This document shows, piece after piece, positions 44,720 to 52,468 of a stretch of 64,000 bases of DNA (position 1 is the stretch's first letter; the number at the start of each line of letters is the position of its first letter). A program made the position numbers and the translations under genes. This DNA is from Anaerolineales bacterium (GTDB lineage Bacteria > Chloroflexota > Anaerolineae > Anaerolineales > UBA11579): contig JAFGDK010000029.1 in assembly GCA_016932165.1 (NCBI GenBank), positions 1 through 64,000 on the forward strand, written 5' to 3'. The notes beneath the pieces were generated by a model. The model saw nothing but the letters and a program-made list of their open reading frames with translations, ran no database searches and was not told where the DNA came from.

Positions 44720-45850
44720 CTAATCCAGACGCTTGCGGAAACGTACCGAGGCAATGATCAGCAATCCGAGTCCGAACAAGGCGAGCAAGGTCACATCTGT
44801 TTGGATGGCGGGGAGTCCCACCCCTTTTAGCAGCAGCGCCCGGATGATGCTCATGTAATAACGCAGCGGAATGCCGTATGAAATCCACTGCAGCACTTTG
44901 GGCATCGCCTGGATTGGGAAGAAAAAACCAGAAAGAAAAACCGAGGGCAGGAAGATCATATACACGATCATCATCGCTTCCTGCTGGGTGCTGGCGATGG
45001 TGGAGGCCAGCAGCCCAATACCCAGACTGGTCATCAGGAAGACACCGGAAAGGCCAAACACCAGAAGCAAGCTGCCCCGGATCGGCACGCCGAACCAGAG
45101 AGAACCGATCAGCAGCACCTCGCCGGTGTTGATGAACGCCAGGATCACATAGGGGACCATTTTGCCCAGCACCATCTCCCAAGGGCGGATGGGGGTGACG
45201 ATCAACTGCTCTATCGTACCCCGTTCGCGCTCCCTGACAATCGAATTGGCCGTCACCATGGAGGTCAGGGTAAACAGCACCATCCCCACAATGCCGGGCA
45301 CCATGAAGTAGGCGTCCTCGAGAGTGGGGTTGTACCACACCTGGGTGCGCACCTCCACCGGCTGGAAGTTGATCCCTCCCATCCCGTTGCGGACCAGTCT
45401 CTCTTCTTGAATAGAGGCGCCATATGCCTGCCCAATCAGTTGGGCTGAGGAAAGGGCTGTTTTGGCAATGGAAGGATCAGAGCCATCAATTACAAAGCCA
45501 ATCTGGGCGGTCTGCCCGGCGTTCAGATCGTGGCTGTAATCCGGGGGGATCAACAGTCCCACTCTGGCATCACCGTATTCAATCAGGGTTTGCAGTTCTT
45601 CTTCCGAGGAAACATACTCAATTACCTGAAAATATTCGGCGTTGCTGTATGCCTGTACCAGTGAACGGGACTCCTCCGACTTATCCAGGTCATAGACCGC
45701 CATGGCCACATTGCGGATGTCGTTGGTGGCAGCATACCCCAGCAAGAAGAGCTGCATCACCGGGATGATAATAATCAACCCCAACGTACGCGGGTCCCGC
45801 CGGATTTGGATGAATTCCTTGCGGATGATAGATCGCAACCGCTGGATCAT
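44720..45850 (-). CDS. ABC-2 type permease (YhhJ/YbhR-like)
   Basis: The 376-residue protein has an N-terminal membrane helix after RKEFIQIRRDPRTLGLIIIIP, a large extracytoplasmic domain (about 45-175), and five C-terminal helices. The VRERERGTIEQLIVTPIRPWE motif lies near 206 and is diagnostic for this permease family. Most relatives come as a pair of permeases with an HlyD-like adaptor; here there is one permease and no adaptor. Its ATG overlaps the regulator stop by four bases. The substrate is unknown; the family exports drugs or lipid-like compounds. Confidence 0.92.
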   Translation of the reverse strand: MIQRLRSIIRKEFIQIRRDPRTLGLIIIIPVMQLFLLGYAATNDIRNVAMAVYDLDKSEESRSLVQAYSNAEYFQVIEYVSSEEELQTLIEYGDARVGLLIPPDYSHDLNAGQTAQIGFVIDGSDPSIAKTALSSAQLIGQAYGASIQEERLVRNGMGGINFQPVEVRTQVWYNPTLEDAYFMVPGIVGMVLFTLTSMVTANSIVRERERGTIEQLIVTPIRPWEMVLGKMVPYVILAFINTGEVLLIGSLWFGVPIRGSLLLVFGLSGVFLMTSLGIGLLASTIASTQQEAMMIVYMIFLPSVFLSGFFFPIQAMPKVLQWISYGIPLRYYMSIIRALLLKGVGLPAIQTDVTLLALFGLGLLIIASVRFRKRLD

Positions 45851-46497
45851 CGCCGGTCTCCTTCCCCGATTTGAGGCTGGATGCCGTGCAGATAAATCTC
45901 CATTATCTGGCGGAGTAAGCTTTTAGGCTCTCCAAGATCTACCTGTGTGCCGAACAACCGCTGGAAGAGGAAGAAAGAGAAGATCATCCCGATAAAGGTT
46001 GCCACCATCACGGGGAGAGGGATATCCTCACGCAGATCACCGGGCTTCTCGGTCAAGCGTTTGCTGAAGCTGACCGCACGCGGGAAAATTTGAGCAAAGA
46101 TATCTGGAAAGTGCTTCCCATTGAACTCCAGGGTTTCAATCAATATCAGGTTGAGGAAATCCTCCCGCTGGCTGAGGGTCTCGTACATCCGCTCCGCTGA
46201 TTGGTGGATGGCTTCTTCCAAAGTGTCTCCCGATTCCGCTTCCAGAGCAGGCAGCAAGGTGTGGATGGGATGCGACTCGAGAGTAACAGCAGTAAAGATT
46301 GCTTCCTTGTTGTCAAAGTGGTTGTAGATTCCGCCAAGGGCGATCCCAGCCAGGTCAGCAACCTGGCGCATCGAGGTGCCGTGGTAGCCCTGATCGGAAA
46401 AAAGCTCAAGGGCTGCCCCGATAATCTGTTTACGGGTACGCTCTCCTTTGCTGAGACTGGGCTCATTCGGGGTAGCAGCTGTCTGGTCTATGGTCAT
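45847..46497 (-). CDS. TetR-family transcriptional repressor
   Basis: The 216-residue regulator has the N-terminal TetR helix-turn-helix (about 22-66: RKQIIGAALELFSDQGYHGTSMRQVADLAGIALGGIYNHFDNKEA) and an all-helical ligand domain. It heads the exporter operon and probably represses it until an exporter substrate binds. GGAGGATC precedes the ATG. A perfect 14-bp palindrome 21 bases upstream (46518-46531) is the likely operator, so it is probably autoregulated. Confidence 0.93.
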   Translation of the reverse strand: MTIDQTAATPNEPSLSKGERTRKQIIGAALELFSDQGYHGTSMRQVADLAGIALGGIYNHFDNKEAIFTAVTLESHPIHTLLPALEAESGDTLEEAIHQSAERMYETLSQREDFLNLILIETLEFNGKHFPDIFAQIFPRAVSFSKRLTEKPGDLREDIPLPVMVATFIGMIFSFFLFQRLFGTQVDLGEPKSLLRQIMEIYLHGIQPQIGEGDRR

Positions 46498-46517
46498 TGA
46501 TCCTCCATTTATCTAAA

Positions 46518-46531
46518 AACGAACGTTCGTT
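46518..46531. promoter_or_regulatory. Palindromic operator of the TetR regulator
   Basis: AACGAACGTTCGTT is a perfect 14-bp palindrome. Its half-site GAACG/CGTTC and its position just before the regulator start are typical of TetR-family boxes. Confidence 0.8.
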
Positions 46532-46547
46532 CATATACATTCTAATC

Positions 46548-46573
46548 AAAAAAAGCGCCTCGTCAAGAGGCGC
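46548..46573 (-). terminator. Rho-independent terminator of htrA
   Basis: On the minus strand GCGCCTC, five bases and GAGGCGC form a perfect stem followed by T7. It lies 55 bases after the htrA stop, directly before the tetR operator. Confidence 0.92.
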
Positions 46574-46627
46574 AACATCTGTAAATGCCCAATCTGGAAT
46601 TACATGTTCTCTATACCTAAAGAACCC

Positions 46628-47806
46628 TCAAGGGCGGATATCCAACCCGGCCTGGATCTCAAGCTCTATCCAGTTGCCCTGCTCAATTCTCTGAATGGTC
46701 AAGGTTACTATGTCACCGGGTCTGTAATAAGTGTCAATGATGATCGCAAGATCATCCCGGGATACTACAGGTCGATCATCTACCGCGACAATGATATCCC
46801 CTCCTGAGAATATGATCCGCCCCTGCTGCCGAATGATGGAGGCAATTTTTAAGTCCGAAGATGAAACTTTACTGTTCTCAATAATATCCACAACAAGCAG
46901 CCCTCTGGAAGGCCCGTCCTCAGGCGGCGCCACATCGGCCCCCAGTTCGACTGTCTGCACCGCCAACCAGGGGTGATCGTAACGACCAGCGGAGATCAGT
47001 TCAGGAACCACGCGTCCAATCACGCTTGAGGGAACCGCAAAACCAATCCCAACCGACCCGCCGGAAGGCGAGTTAATCGCCGTGTTGACGCCAATCACCT
47101 GCCCCTGAAGATTGAGCAGCGGGCCGCCAGAGTTGCCCGGATTAATGGCTGCGTCGGTCTGGATCGCTTCCCCAATCAAAGCGCCTTGTTCTGTTTCCAG
47201 GCGCCTGCCCAGCGCACTGATCACGCCGGTCGTCAATGTGCGGTCAAGCCCGAATGGGTTGCCAATCGCAATCACCGGCTGACCCACTCGCAAAGTTCCA
47301 GAATCACCCAATGCCAGAGGAGGGGCAGACAATTGCTCCGAAGGGATTTGTAATACTGCCAGGTCGTAATAGGTATCGTAACCCACAATTCCAGCCGCCA
47401 GGGTACCGCCGTTTGGCAGGATAATATCGATCTCCGTTGAACCCTCAATCACATGATAATTGGTCACGATGTGACCGTCATCATCATAGACAAAGCCTGA
47501 GCCGGTCCCTTCACGGGCGGTAATCCCATAAAACAGGCTGAACGTTTCACTCCTGCTGATTATATGAACGACTGAACCACTCACCCGGTCATAGAGGTCG
47601 CTGATATTCGAATCAGCGCCGATCAATTCCGGGTAGGCTGGTGAGAGATTTACGGGAGTGTCAGTGGGGATATTGGATACCGCTTCCGTTTGCGCACTTT
47701 TCTGCGGCAAAATGTATGCAAAAAAGACTGTTGTCCCCCCCAGCACAATCCCGGTCAACAACACCCCGATGACGATGAACCATGATTTATTTATCGGATT
47801 TTGCAT
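46628..47806 (-). CDS. htrA: HtrA/DegP-type serine protease
   Basis: The 392-residue envelope protease degrades misfolded exported proteins. It has an N-terminal membrane anchor (about 8-32), a trypsin-like domain with catalytic His in VTNYHVIEG near 118, Asp in YDLAVLQI near 148 and Ser in GNSGGPLL near 228, and a single PDZ domain (about 280-380). All three catalytic residues are in place. GGAGGT precedes the ATG. It follows two hsp20 genes, and a CIRCE-like inverted repeat lies directly before it, fitting stress control. Confidence 0.95.
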   Translation of the reverse strand: MQNPINKSWFIVIGVLLTGIVLGGTTVFFAYILPQKSAQTEAVSNIPTDTPVNLSPAYPELIGADSNISDLYDRVSGSVVHIISRSETFSLFYGITAREGTGSGFVYDDDGHIVTNYHVIEGSTEIDIILPNGGTLAAGIVGYDTYYDLAVLQIPSEQLSAPPLALGDSGTLRVGQPVIAIGNPFGLDRTLTTGVISALGRRLETEQGALIGEAIQTDAAINPGNSGGPLLNLQGQVIGVNTAINSPSGGSVGIGFAVPSSVIGRVVPELISAGRYDHPWLAVQTVELGADVAPPEDGPSRGLLVVDIIENSKVSSSDLKIASIIRQQGRIIFSGGDIIVAVDDRPVVSRDDLAIIIDTYYRPGDIVTLTIQRIEQGNWIELEIQAGLDIRP

Positions 47807-47823
47807 GCATACCTCCTGCAGGA

Positions 47824-47861
47824 TACGTCAAGCACTCCGGATCCCCAGAGTGCTTGACGTA
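47824..47861. promoter_or_regulatory. CIRCE-like inverted repeat or hairpin before htrA
   Basis: TACGTCAAGCACTC (47824-47837) and GAGTGCTTGACGTA (47848-47861) are perfect 14-bp arms 10 bases apart. The inner part, AGCACTC and GAGTGCT, equals the core of the HrcA/CIRCE element, whose normal spacer is nine bases. It lies 17 bases before the htrA ATG and 22 after the hsp20 stop, so it could also be a transcript hairpin. Confidence 0.55.
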
Positions 47862-47883
47862 GATGGCGCTTCCCAAAGAAATT

Positions 47884-48297
47884 CTAGGCTGCCTTTACCG
47901 CAATCTTTTTGACTTTAGCCACTTCAACTTTTGGCAAATTAAGCCAAAGCTCGCCGTTTTTCACCTTGGCATCAATCTTTTCCTGGTTAATTTCATTGGA
48001 TAAGCGGAAACTGCGCATATAATCGCCTTCTTCATATTCGCTGTACGCCAATGAATATCCTTCAGGAATACTTGAAGAGCGGAAAGCATTGATTATCAAG
48101 ACATTTTTTTCCAAGGTTATTTCAACCGATTTGTTGGTCACACCGGGAATGTCTGCCACTACAACCACATCTGTTTCGGTTTCGTAAACATCAGCCCTCG
48201 GCACGAAGCATTGGCGTTGGCGCGTTCTTTCTGTATCTTCAGCCGCAACCGCTTCCTGCTGTTGCACTTGCATTTCTTTTGATTCTTTTTTGGTCAT
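47884..48297 (-). CDS. Small heat-shock protein Hsp20 (second copy)
   Basis: The 137-residue chaperone has an alpha-crystallin domain (about 35-130; VYETETDVVVVADIPGVTNKSVEITLEKNVLII). The usual GVL motif near the end is GELWLNLPK, a common variant. The N-terminal 34 residues are Gln/Glu-rich, unlike the neighbouring copy, so the two probably have different client binding. GGAGGTG precedes the ATG; it starts 16 bases after the first copy. Confidence 0.92.
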   Translation of the reverse strand: MTKKESKEMQVQQQEAVAAEDTERTRQRQCFVPRADVYETETDVVVVADIPGVTNKSVEITLEKNVLIINAFRSSSIPEGYSLAYSEYEEGDYMRSFRLSNEINQEKIDAKVKNGELWLNLPKVEVAKVKKIAVKAA

Positions 48298-48313
48298 TGG
48301 TTCACCTCCAAAT

Positions 48314-48751
48314 TTAAGCGCTCTTTACAGCAATTTTCTTCGGTTTATCAGCTTCAGCTCTTGGTAGAGTTATTTGCAGCACGCCATCGGTGAATTTTGC
48401 TTCAACTTTATTTGCATCCACCATAAATGGGAGCTGGATGGTCCGGCTGAACTTGCCGTGATTGCGCTCTCTGCGGTGGTAGATCATTCCCTCCTGCTCA
48501 GGATCAGGGTTACGTTCTCCGGAGAGGGTTATCGAGTCTGCCACCACATCAATTTCTATCTTGTCAGGGTCGATGCCCGGCATCTCTGCGGTAATTACCT
48601 GGCCTTCTTCCTTGGTCCAAATGTTGATTGGCGGATAGCTGGGTGCTGCCCGGTGGGCTGAAGGCGAATAACCGCTGAAGAGGCGGTCCATTTCACGCTG
48701 GATGCGGTCCATTTCACGCCAGACTGATAAGGGTCTATATAATCGATTCAT
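48314..48751 (-). CDS. Small heat-shock protein Hsp20 (first copy)
   Basis: The 145-residue chaperone begins with the typical N-terminal arm (WREMDRIQREMDRLFSGY) and the alpha-crystallin domain (about 40-140; INIWTKEEGQVITAEMPGI, RRERNHGKFSRTIQLPF, FTDGVLQITLPRAE). It prevents aggregation during heat stress. AAGGAG lies before the ATG, and a terminator-like hairpin lies about 33 bases further up. It leads a unit with the second hsp20 and probably htrA. Confidence 0.95.
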   Translation of the reverse strand: MNRLYRPLSVWREMDRIQREMDRLFSGYSPSAHRAAPSYPPINIWTKEEGQVITAEMPGIDPDKIEIDVVADSITLSGERNPDPEQEGMIYHRRERNHGKFSRTIQLPFMVDANKVEAKFTDGVLQITLPRAEADKPKKIAVKSA

Positions 48752-49024
48752 ACTTCAAGTCTCCTTTCACATGATGAATAAAATAAAAAAAGCCCTCAGG
48801 TGGTTGGAGGGCTTATTCCTTTCCGAATGAAGTCCAGGGCAACCTGATTATCATTAGAAAAAGTTGAATTGTTAAAGTAGTGCATAGATAAAGATTATTT
48901 TCTAAATAGAAATATAAGCGGGTTTTGTTAGAATAAGATATGAGGAAAATTAAGCAAACATAAAAAATTTAATACAAACAGATCAGGATTGGCAAAAACC
49001 CTTCCATAAAATTAGTGTCAGTTG
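48752..49024. other. AT-rich intergenic region, no gene
   Basis: The 273 bases between the MFS gene and the first hsp20 hold the hairpin at 48784-48814 and a small palindrome TTTCTA-AA-TAGAAA at 48899-48912. I could not identify a clear -35/-10 pair for hsp20. Confidence 0.5.
48784..48814 (-). terminator. Terminator-like hairpin in front of hsp20
   Basis: On the minus strand AAGCCCTC and GAGGGCTT flank nine bases, followed by T7. It is 210 bases after the MFS stop and only about 33 before the hsp20 ATG, so it may end the MFS transcript or act as an attenuator. Confidence 0.75.
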
Positions 49025-50227
49025 CTATCCCTGTCCTGCTGATTTCTGTCCACCATCCACCTTGATGATCAGCACCGGGAGGAGCGAGAAGATTGAGATC
49101 ACACCGCTGAGCATGAAGGTTGTCCGCAAACCCCAGGCGTCCCCCGCTGCACCGAGCAGCACCAGCACCAGCGAACGCACCAGGAAATTAATTGTCATAT
49201 AAAGCCCATTGGCTACCGCCCGGTTATCTGGGACGGCATCCTGCACGATGGCCAGCAATACCGGTGCAGGAGCCAGTGAGAAAAATCCTAACAGCAGCAG
49301 CACCGGGATGACTGCCCAACCGGTAACCTGTAAAAAGACAAACAAAAAGCCTGTTGAAAGGATCAGAGAGACCAGCAATACAGGTTTGCGGCCGAACCTA
49401 TCGCTGACCGAGCCCGAGATCAGTGCGCCAGCTACCCCGGCTGCTTCCAAAACCGAAAGCGAGATACCCGCAAAGGCCAGGGTGGCGCCCTCAAAATTCA
49501 AGAAAGTTGGCAGATATGTAGTGATGCTACCGGTGAGGAATGCGCGGGTAAAAGTAAGGAGCACAATCGGGAGGAATAAACTGCGCAGTTTGGGGATTTC
49601 TGCTTTAAGATTTCCATTCTTGAAGCGGTAATCCGCGCTGGATACATATCGGAAGCGCCAGAAAAGGATCAGCGAAGCCCCCCACCCCAGAGCGATCAAG
49701 CGGTAAATCCCCTCAAGCCCCCAGGCTGATACGCCTGCCACCGCCACCAACGGTCCGACTGTGCGCCCCAGTTCGCCGCCGGCCATATACATACTCATTC
49801 CCAGGCCAACGCGTTTGCCTGCCACGCGGGCGATCATCGCCGGTGTGGGCGCGTGGAAAGCGGCTACGCTGAACCCAATCAGCACGAACAGGAATACCAG
49901 CATCCCATAACTTGGGGTCAGTCCCATCAAACCGATCAAAGAAGCTGTTGCCGCGGGGGCAAAGATTACAAAATAACGCAGACTGAGTTTATCGGCCAGG
50001 TAGCCGATGAAGGGGTTTAATACCGCTGGAAGCTGCATAAAGGCATTCAATGCCCCGGCCATGGTCAATGAAAGCGAAAGTTTTTCAATCACCAGAGGCA
50101 GCAGGGGCGCGACAAAAGCGGTGAAAGTATCGTGGATAAAATGCCCGCTGGCAATCGTGATCACAGGAACGGTCTGGAACTCTTCTTTTAGTTCAGTTTG
50201 TGCGATGGCCTGTTCAGTGGTTGACAT
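49025..50227 (-). CDS. Major facilitator superfamily transporter
   Basis: The 400-residue protein has 12 predicted membrane helices and the family loop PFIGYLADKLSLRYFV between helices 2 and 3, with the second-half repeat GSVSDRFGRKPVLL near 275. FIHDTFTAFVAPLLPLV at the N-terminus resembles fosmidomycin-resistance (Fsr) type transporters. It is probably a drug or metabolite exporter; the substrate cannot be told. GAGGGTT precedes the ATG. Confidence 0.88.
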   Translation of the reverse strand: MSTTEQAIAQTELKEEFQTVPVITIASGHFIHDTFTAFVAPLLPLVIEKLSLSLTMAGALNAFMQLPAVLNPFIGYLADKLSLRYFVIFAPAATASLIGLMGLTPSYGMLVFLFVLIGFSVAAFHAPTPAMIARVAGKRVGLGMSMYMAGGELGRTVGPLVAVAGVSAWGLEGIYRLIALGWGASLILFWRFRYVSSADYRFKNGNLKAEIPKLRSLFLPIVLLTFTRAFLTGSITTYLPTFLNFEGATLAFAGISLSVLEAAGVAGALISGSVSDRFGRKPVLLVSLILSTGFLFVFLQVTGWAVIPVLLLLGFFSLAPAPVLLAIVQDAVPDNRAVANGLYMTINFLVRSLVLVLLGAAGDAWGLRTTFMLSGVISIFSLLPVLIIKVDGGQKSAGQG

Positions 50228-50598
50228 GATAACCCTCGTTTATACATTGCGATATCAGGAACTAATCTTACCACCGAAAAAGCCGCGATTTTATGCCTGA
50301 ATCACATAAGAACAGCAGATAGACCAGACTGAGAGTGGTTGGTCATCCAAGGGTATGGAGCAGAGCGCTTCAGCCGCCACAACTCATCGCAAGGGCAAAA
50401 AGATGCAAATTTTGTGATTGCGTGCCCAAAACCGGCCAGTACCACCAGCGGGTTTCTATAAAACGCCAGATCCAGTGATTAACGACCCCGCTCTTCGTAA
50501 TCCAACCCAATAAACCAAACTCAAAGTTAAAGTATAATTAGCTGTCATCAGACCAACATCCTGGTGATCTTATTAATAGTATTTATCTAAACAATCTT
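50228..50598. other. 371-base divergent intergenic region
   Basis: It separates the MFS gene (minus) and the HD-GYP gene (plus). I see no gene, tRNA or strong repeat. A perfect TATAAT at 50533-50538 probably serves the HD-GYP gene, giving a leader of about 54 bases without a clear ribosome site. Confidence 0.55.
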
Positions 50599-51738
50599 AT
50601 GTCTAATGATTCATATCCCCGCTTTAAAACGATCAAATCGTACGAAGCTTACCGAAAAAAACAAATCCTGAATGTTTCTCTGGGCATTTCCGGATTGGCG
50701 GTCATCCCTATGGGGTTGAGCAACATTTCACGTGGAAATATCGAGTCGGCGATCTCCTTGTTCATCGTTTCATTCATCAGCCTGGTGGCATTATTTTTAA
50801 ACAGCAAGGACCGCTTTTACCTGTCGTCTGGGCTTTTCTTCTTTTTTGCGTATTTAGTCATTTTCTTCAACTGCGCTGACAGCAACGGCCTGCGCGATGA
50901 AGGCCTAATTGCGCTGCCAATCATTACTGTGATGGCTGGCCTTTTGTACGGCAAAATCACTTCCATTTTCCTCACCTCGGTTTCTATCCTGGGAATCTGG
51001 GGATTTTATCATCTCACCAATCACGGCTTGCTCGCTCCTGACATGGTCACCGACCGGTCAACACCGGTGATCCTCTCCCTGATCCTGGTAATCATGGGCG
51101 CCCTGCAGTACGTGGTGATGCAATACTGGGAATCCAATATTCAATGGCTGCAGAGATCTGAAAGACAGGTGCGGGAGGCTTATGAGAAAACGATTGAAAG
51201 TTGGGCCAGAGCGCTTGAGCAGCGTGATCGGGAGACCGAAGGCCACAGCCGGCGGGTGGTAGAACTCAGTCTGAGGGTTGCCCAAGAACTTGAGATCAAC
51301 GACAAAGAGGAGATAAATGCAATTCGACAGGGAGCACTGCTGCATGATATTGGCAAGATGGCAATTCCCGATCATATTCTGCTAAAGTCAGGACCTTTGG
51401 ACGAGGATGAGTGGGAGATCGTCAAACAACATCCTGAGCTGGCATTACAGATGCTGGAACATCTGCCGTTATCACCCAAAGTGATTGAAATTGTCATGTA
51501 CCATCATGAACAATGGGATGGAAAGGGATATCCAGAAGGTTTGGTGGGAGAACAAATTCCTCTTTTTGCCCGAATGTTCACAATCATTGATCAGTGGGAT
51601 GCACTGCGGTCAGACAGACCTTATCGCAAAGCCTGGAATAAGGCAGAAGCAATCCGTTACCTGGAGGAAAACAGCGGCACCATCTTTGATCCCGGTCTGG
51701 TTCCTGCTTTCTTGAATCTGCTCCAAAAGAACCAATAG
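50599..51738 (+). CDS. Membrane HD-GYP domain protein, probable c-di-GMP phosphodiesterase
   Basis: The 379-residue protein has about five N-terminal membrane helices (about 25-175) and a short coiled segment. A C-terminal HD-GYP domain follows (about 195-375). The key motifs are GHSRRV near 214, LLHDIGKMAIPDHIL near 247, and HHEQWDGKGYPEGL near 302. All metal-binding and GYP residues are in place, so it probably degrades cyclic di-GMP, opposing the GGDEF protein at 18649. The membrane part resembles the generic 5TM/7TM sensor type. Confidence 0.93.
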   Translation: MSNDSYPRFKTIKSYEAYRKKQILNVSLGISGLAVIPMGLSNISRGNIESAISLFIVSFISLVALFLNSKDRFYLSSGLFFFFAYLVIFFNCADSNGLRDEGLIALPIITVMAGLLYGKITSIFLTSVSILGIWGFYHLTNHGLLAPDMVTDRSTPVILSLILVIMGALQYVVMQYWESNIQWLQRSERQVREAYEKTIESWARALEQRDRETEGHSRRVVELSLRVAQELEINDKEEINAIRQGALLHDIGKMAIPDHILLKSGPLDEDEWEIVKQHPELALQMLEHLPLSPKVIEIVMYHHEQWDGKGYPEGLVGEQIPLFARMFTIIDQWDALRSDRPYRKAWNKAEAIRYLEENSGTIFDPGLVPAFLNLLQKNQ

Positions 51739-51878
51739 CCTATTGAAATCTTCCTCAAGATCCCTGTTCAGAAACTCTGATTTTGATCTCACGGGTATGA
51801 TAAGATTACGCCAGGCTAAGGCAAACAGTAAGGCCTTATGTTTTGACGATTGGAAACTTGAATTCTATTCAGAACAAG

Positions 51879-52463
51879 ATGAAACTTAATCCTAAGCTCA
51901 CCAATGCAGAAACGCTAAAACTTCTATTGGTGTGCGCCTTACCAGTCCATTTCTGGGCAATCATCAGCCTGATATATGATCTATCGTGGTACCTGCGGAA
52001 GCGGAATTTACTTTACTTCCTGGGTGTCTCTGGATACAGTCTTGGATTCGCCATACTGGAGAGCCTGGTATTTTTTGGGTTCATCTATCTGCTTACTTTT
52101 TTATTTCCCAAAACCTGGAAAAAAAGCTCCCACATGGCTGTTGCCAGCACACTGGCGCTGGTGATCGCCTTTTGGGCGATTGTCAACCAGGCGTATTTGT
52201 TGCTCACAGAGATCAGTCCAGCCTGGTTTGAGTGGATCATGCTGCGAGTGTATTACCGCCAACACCAGCTGTACCCAATTTTTTGGATCTTATTGCTAGC
52301 CTCAGCCATCTTCCCAATTGTGCTGCTGCCGCGCTGGGAAAGAGGTCAAAACGCAGCCATCGCCTTGACAGAAAAACTTACCGTCCTGGTGCCAATCTAT
52401 TTGCTTTTCGATCTGATCGGGATTGGGGCAGCTATCTACCGAGTGATCACTTACTGGATATAA
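51879..52463 (+). CDS. Five-TM membrane protein, function unknown
   Basis: The 194-residue protein is almost all membrane helix: about 10-33, 40-75, 85-110, 130-152 and 165-190. No motif or family is recognised. I take the ATG at 51879; a TTG 36 bases earlier is in frame but has no better ribosome site. Its stop is five bases before the phosphoesterase start, so the two should be co-expressed and may work together in the membrane. Confidence 0.7.
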   Translation: MKLNPKLTNAETLKLLLVCALPVHFWAIISLIYDLSWYLRKRNLLYFLGVSGYSLGFAILESLVFFGFIYLLTFLFPKTWKKSSHMAVASTLALVIAFWAIVNQAYLLLTEISPAWFEWIMLRVYYRQHQLYPIFWILLLASAIFPIVLLPRWERGQNAAIALTEKLTVLVPIYLLFDLIGIGAAIYRVITYWI

Positions 52464-52468
52464 CCGTT

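Noticed and set aside
50228..50598. tRNA or small RNA in the divergent gap
   Set aside because: No cloverleaf, T-loop motif or strong hairpin can be drawn.
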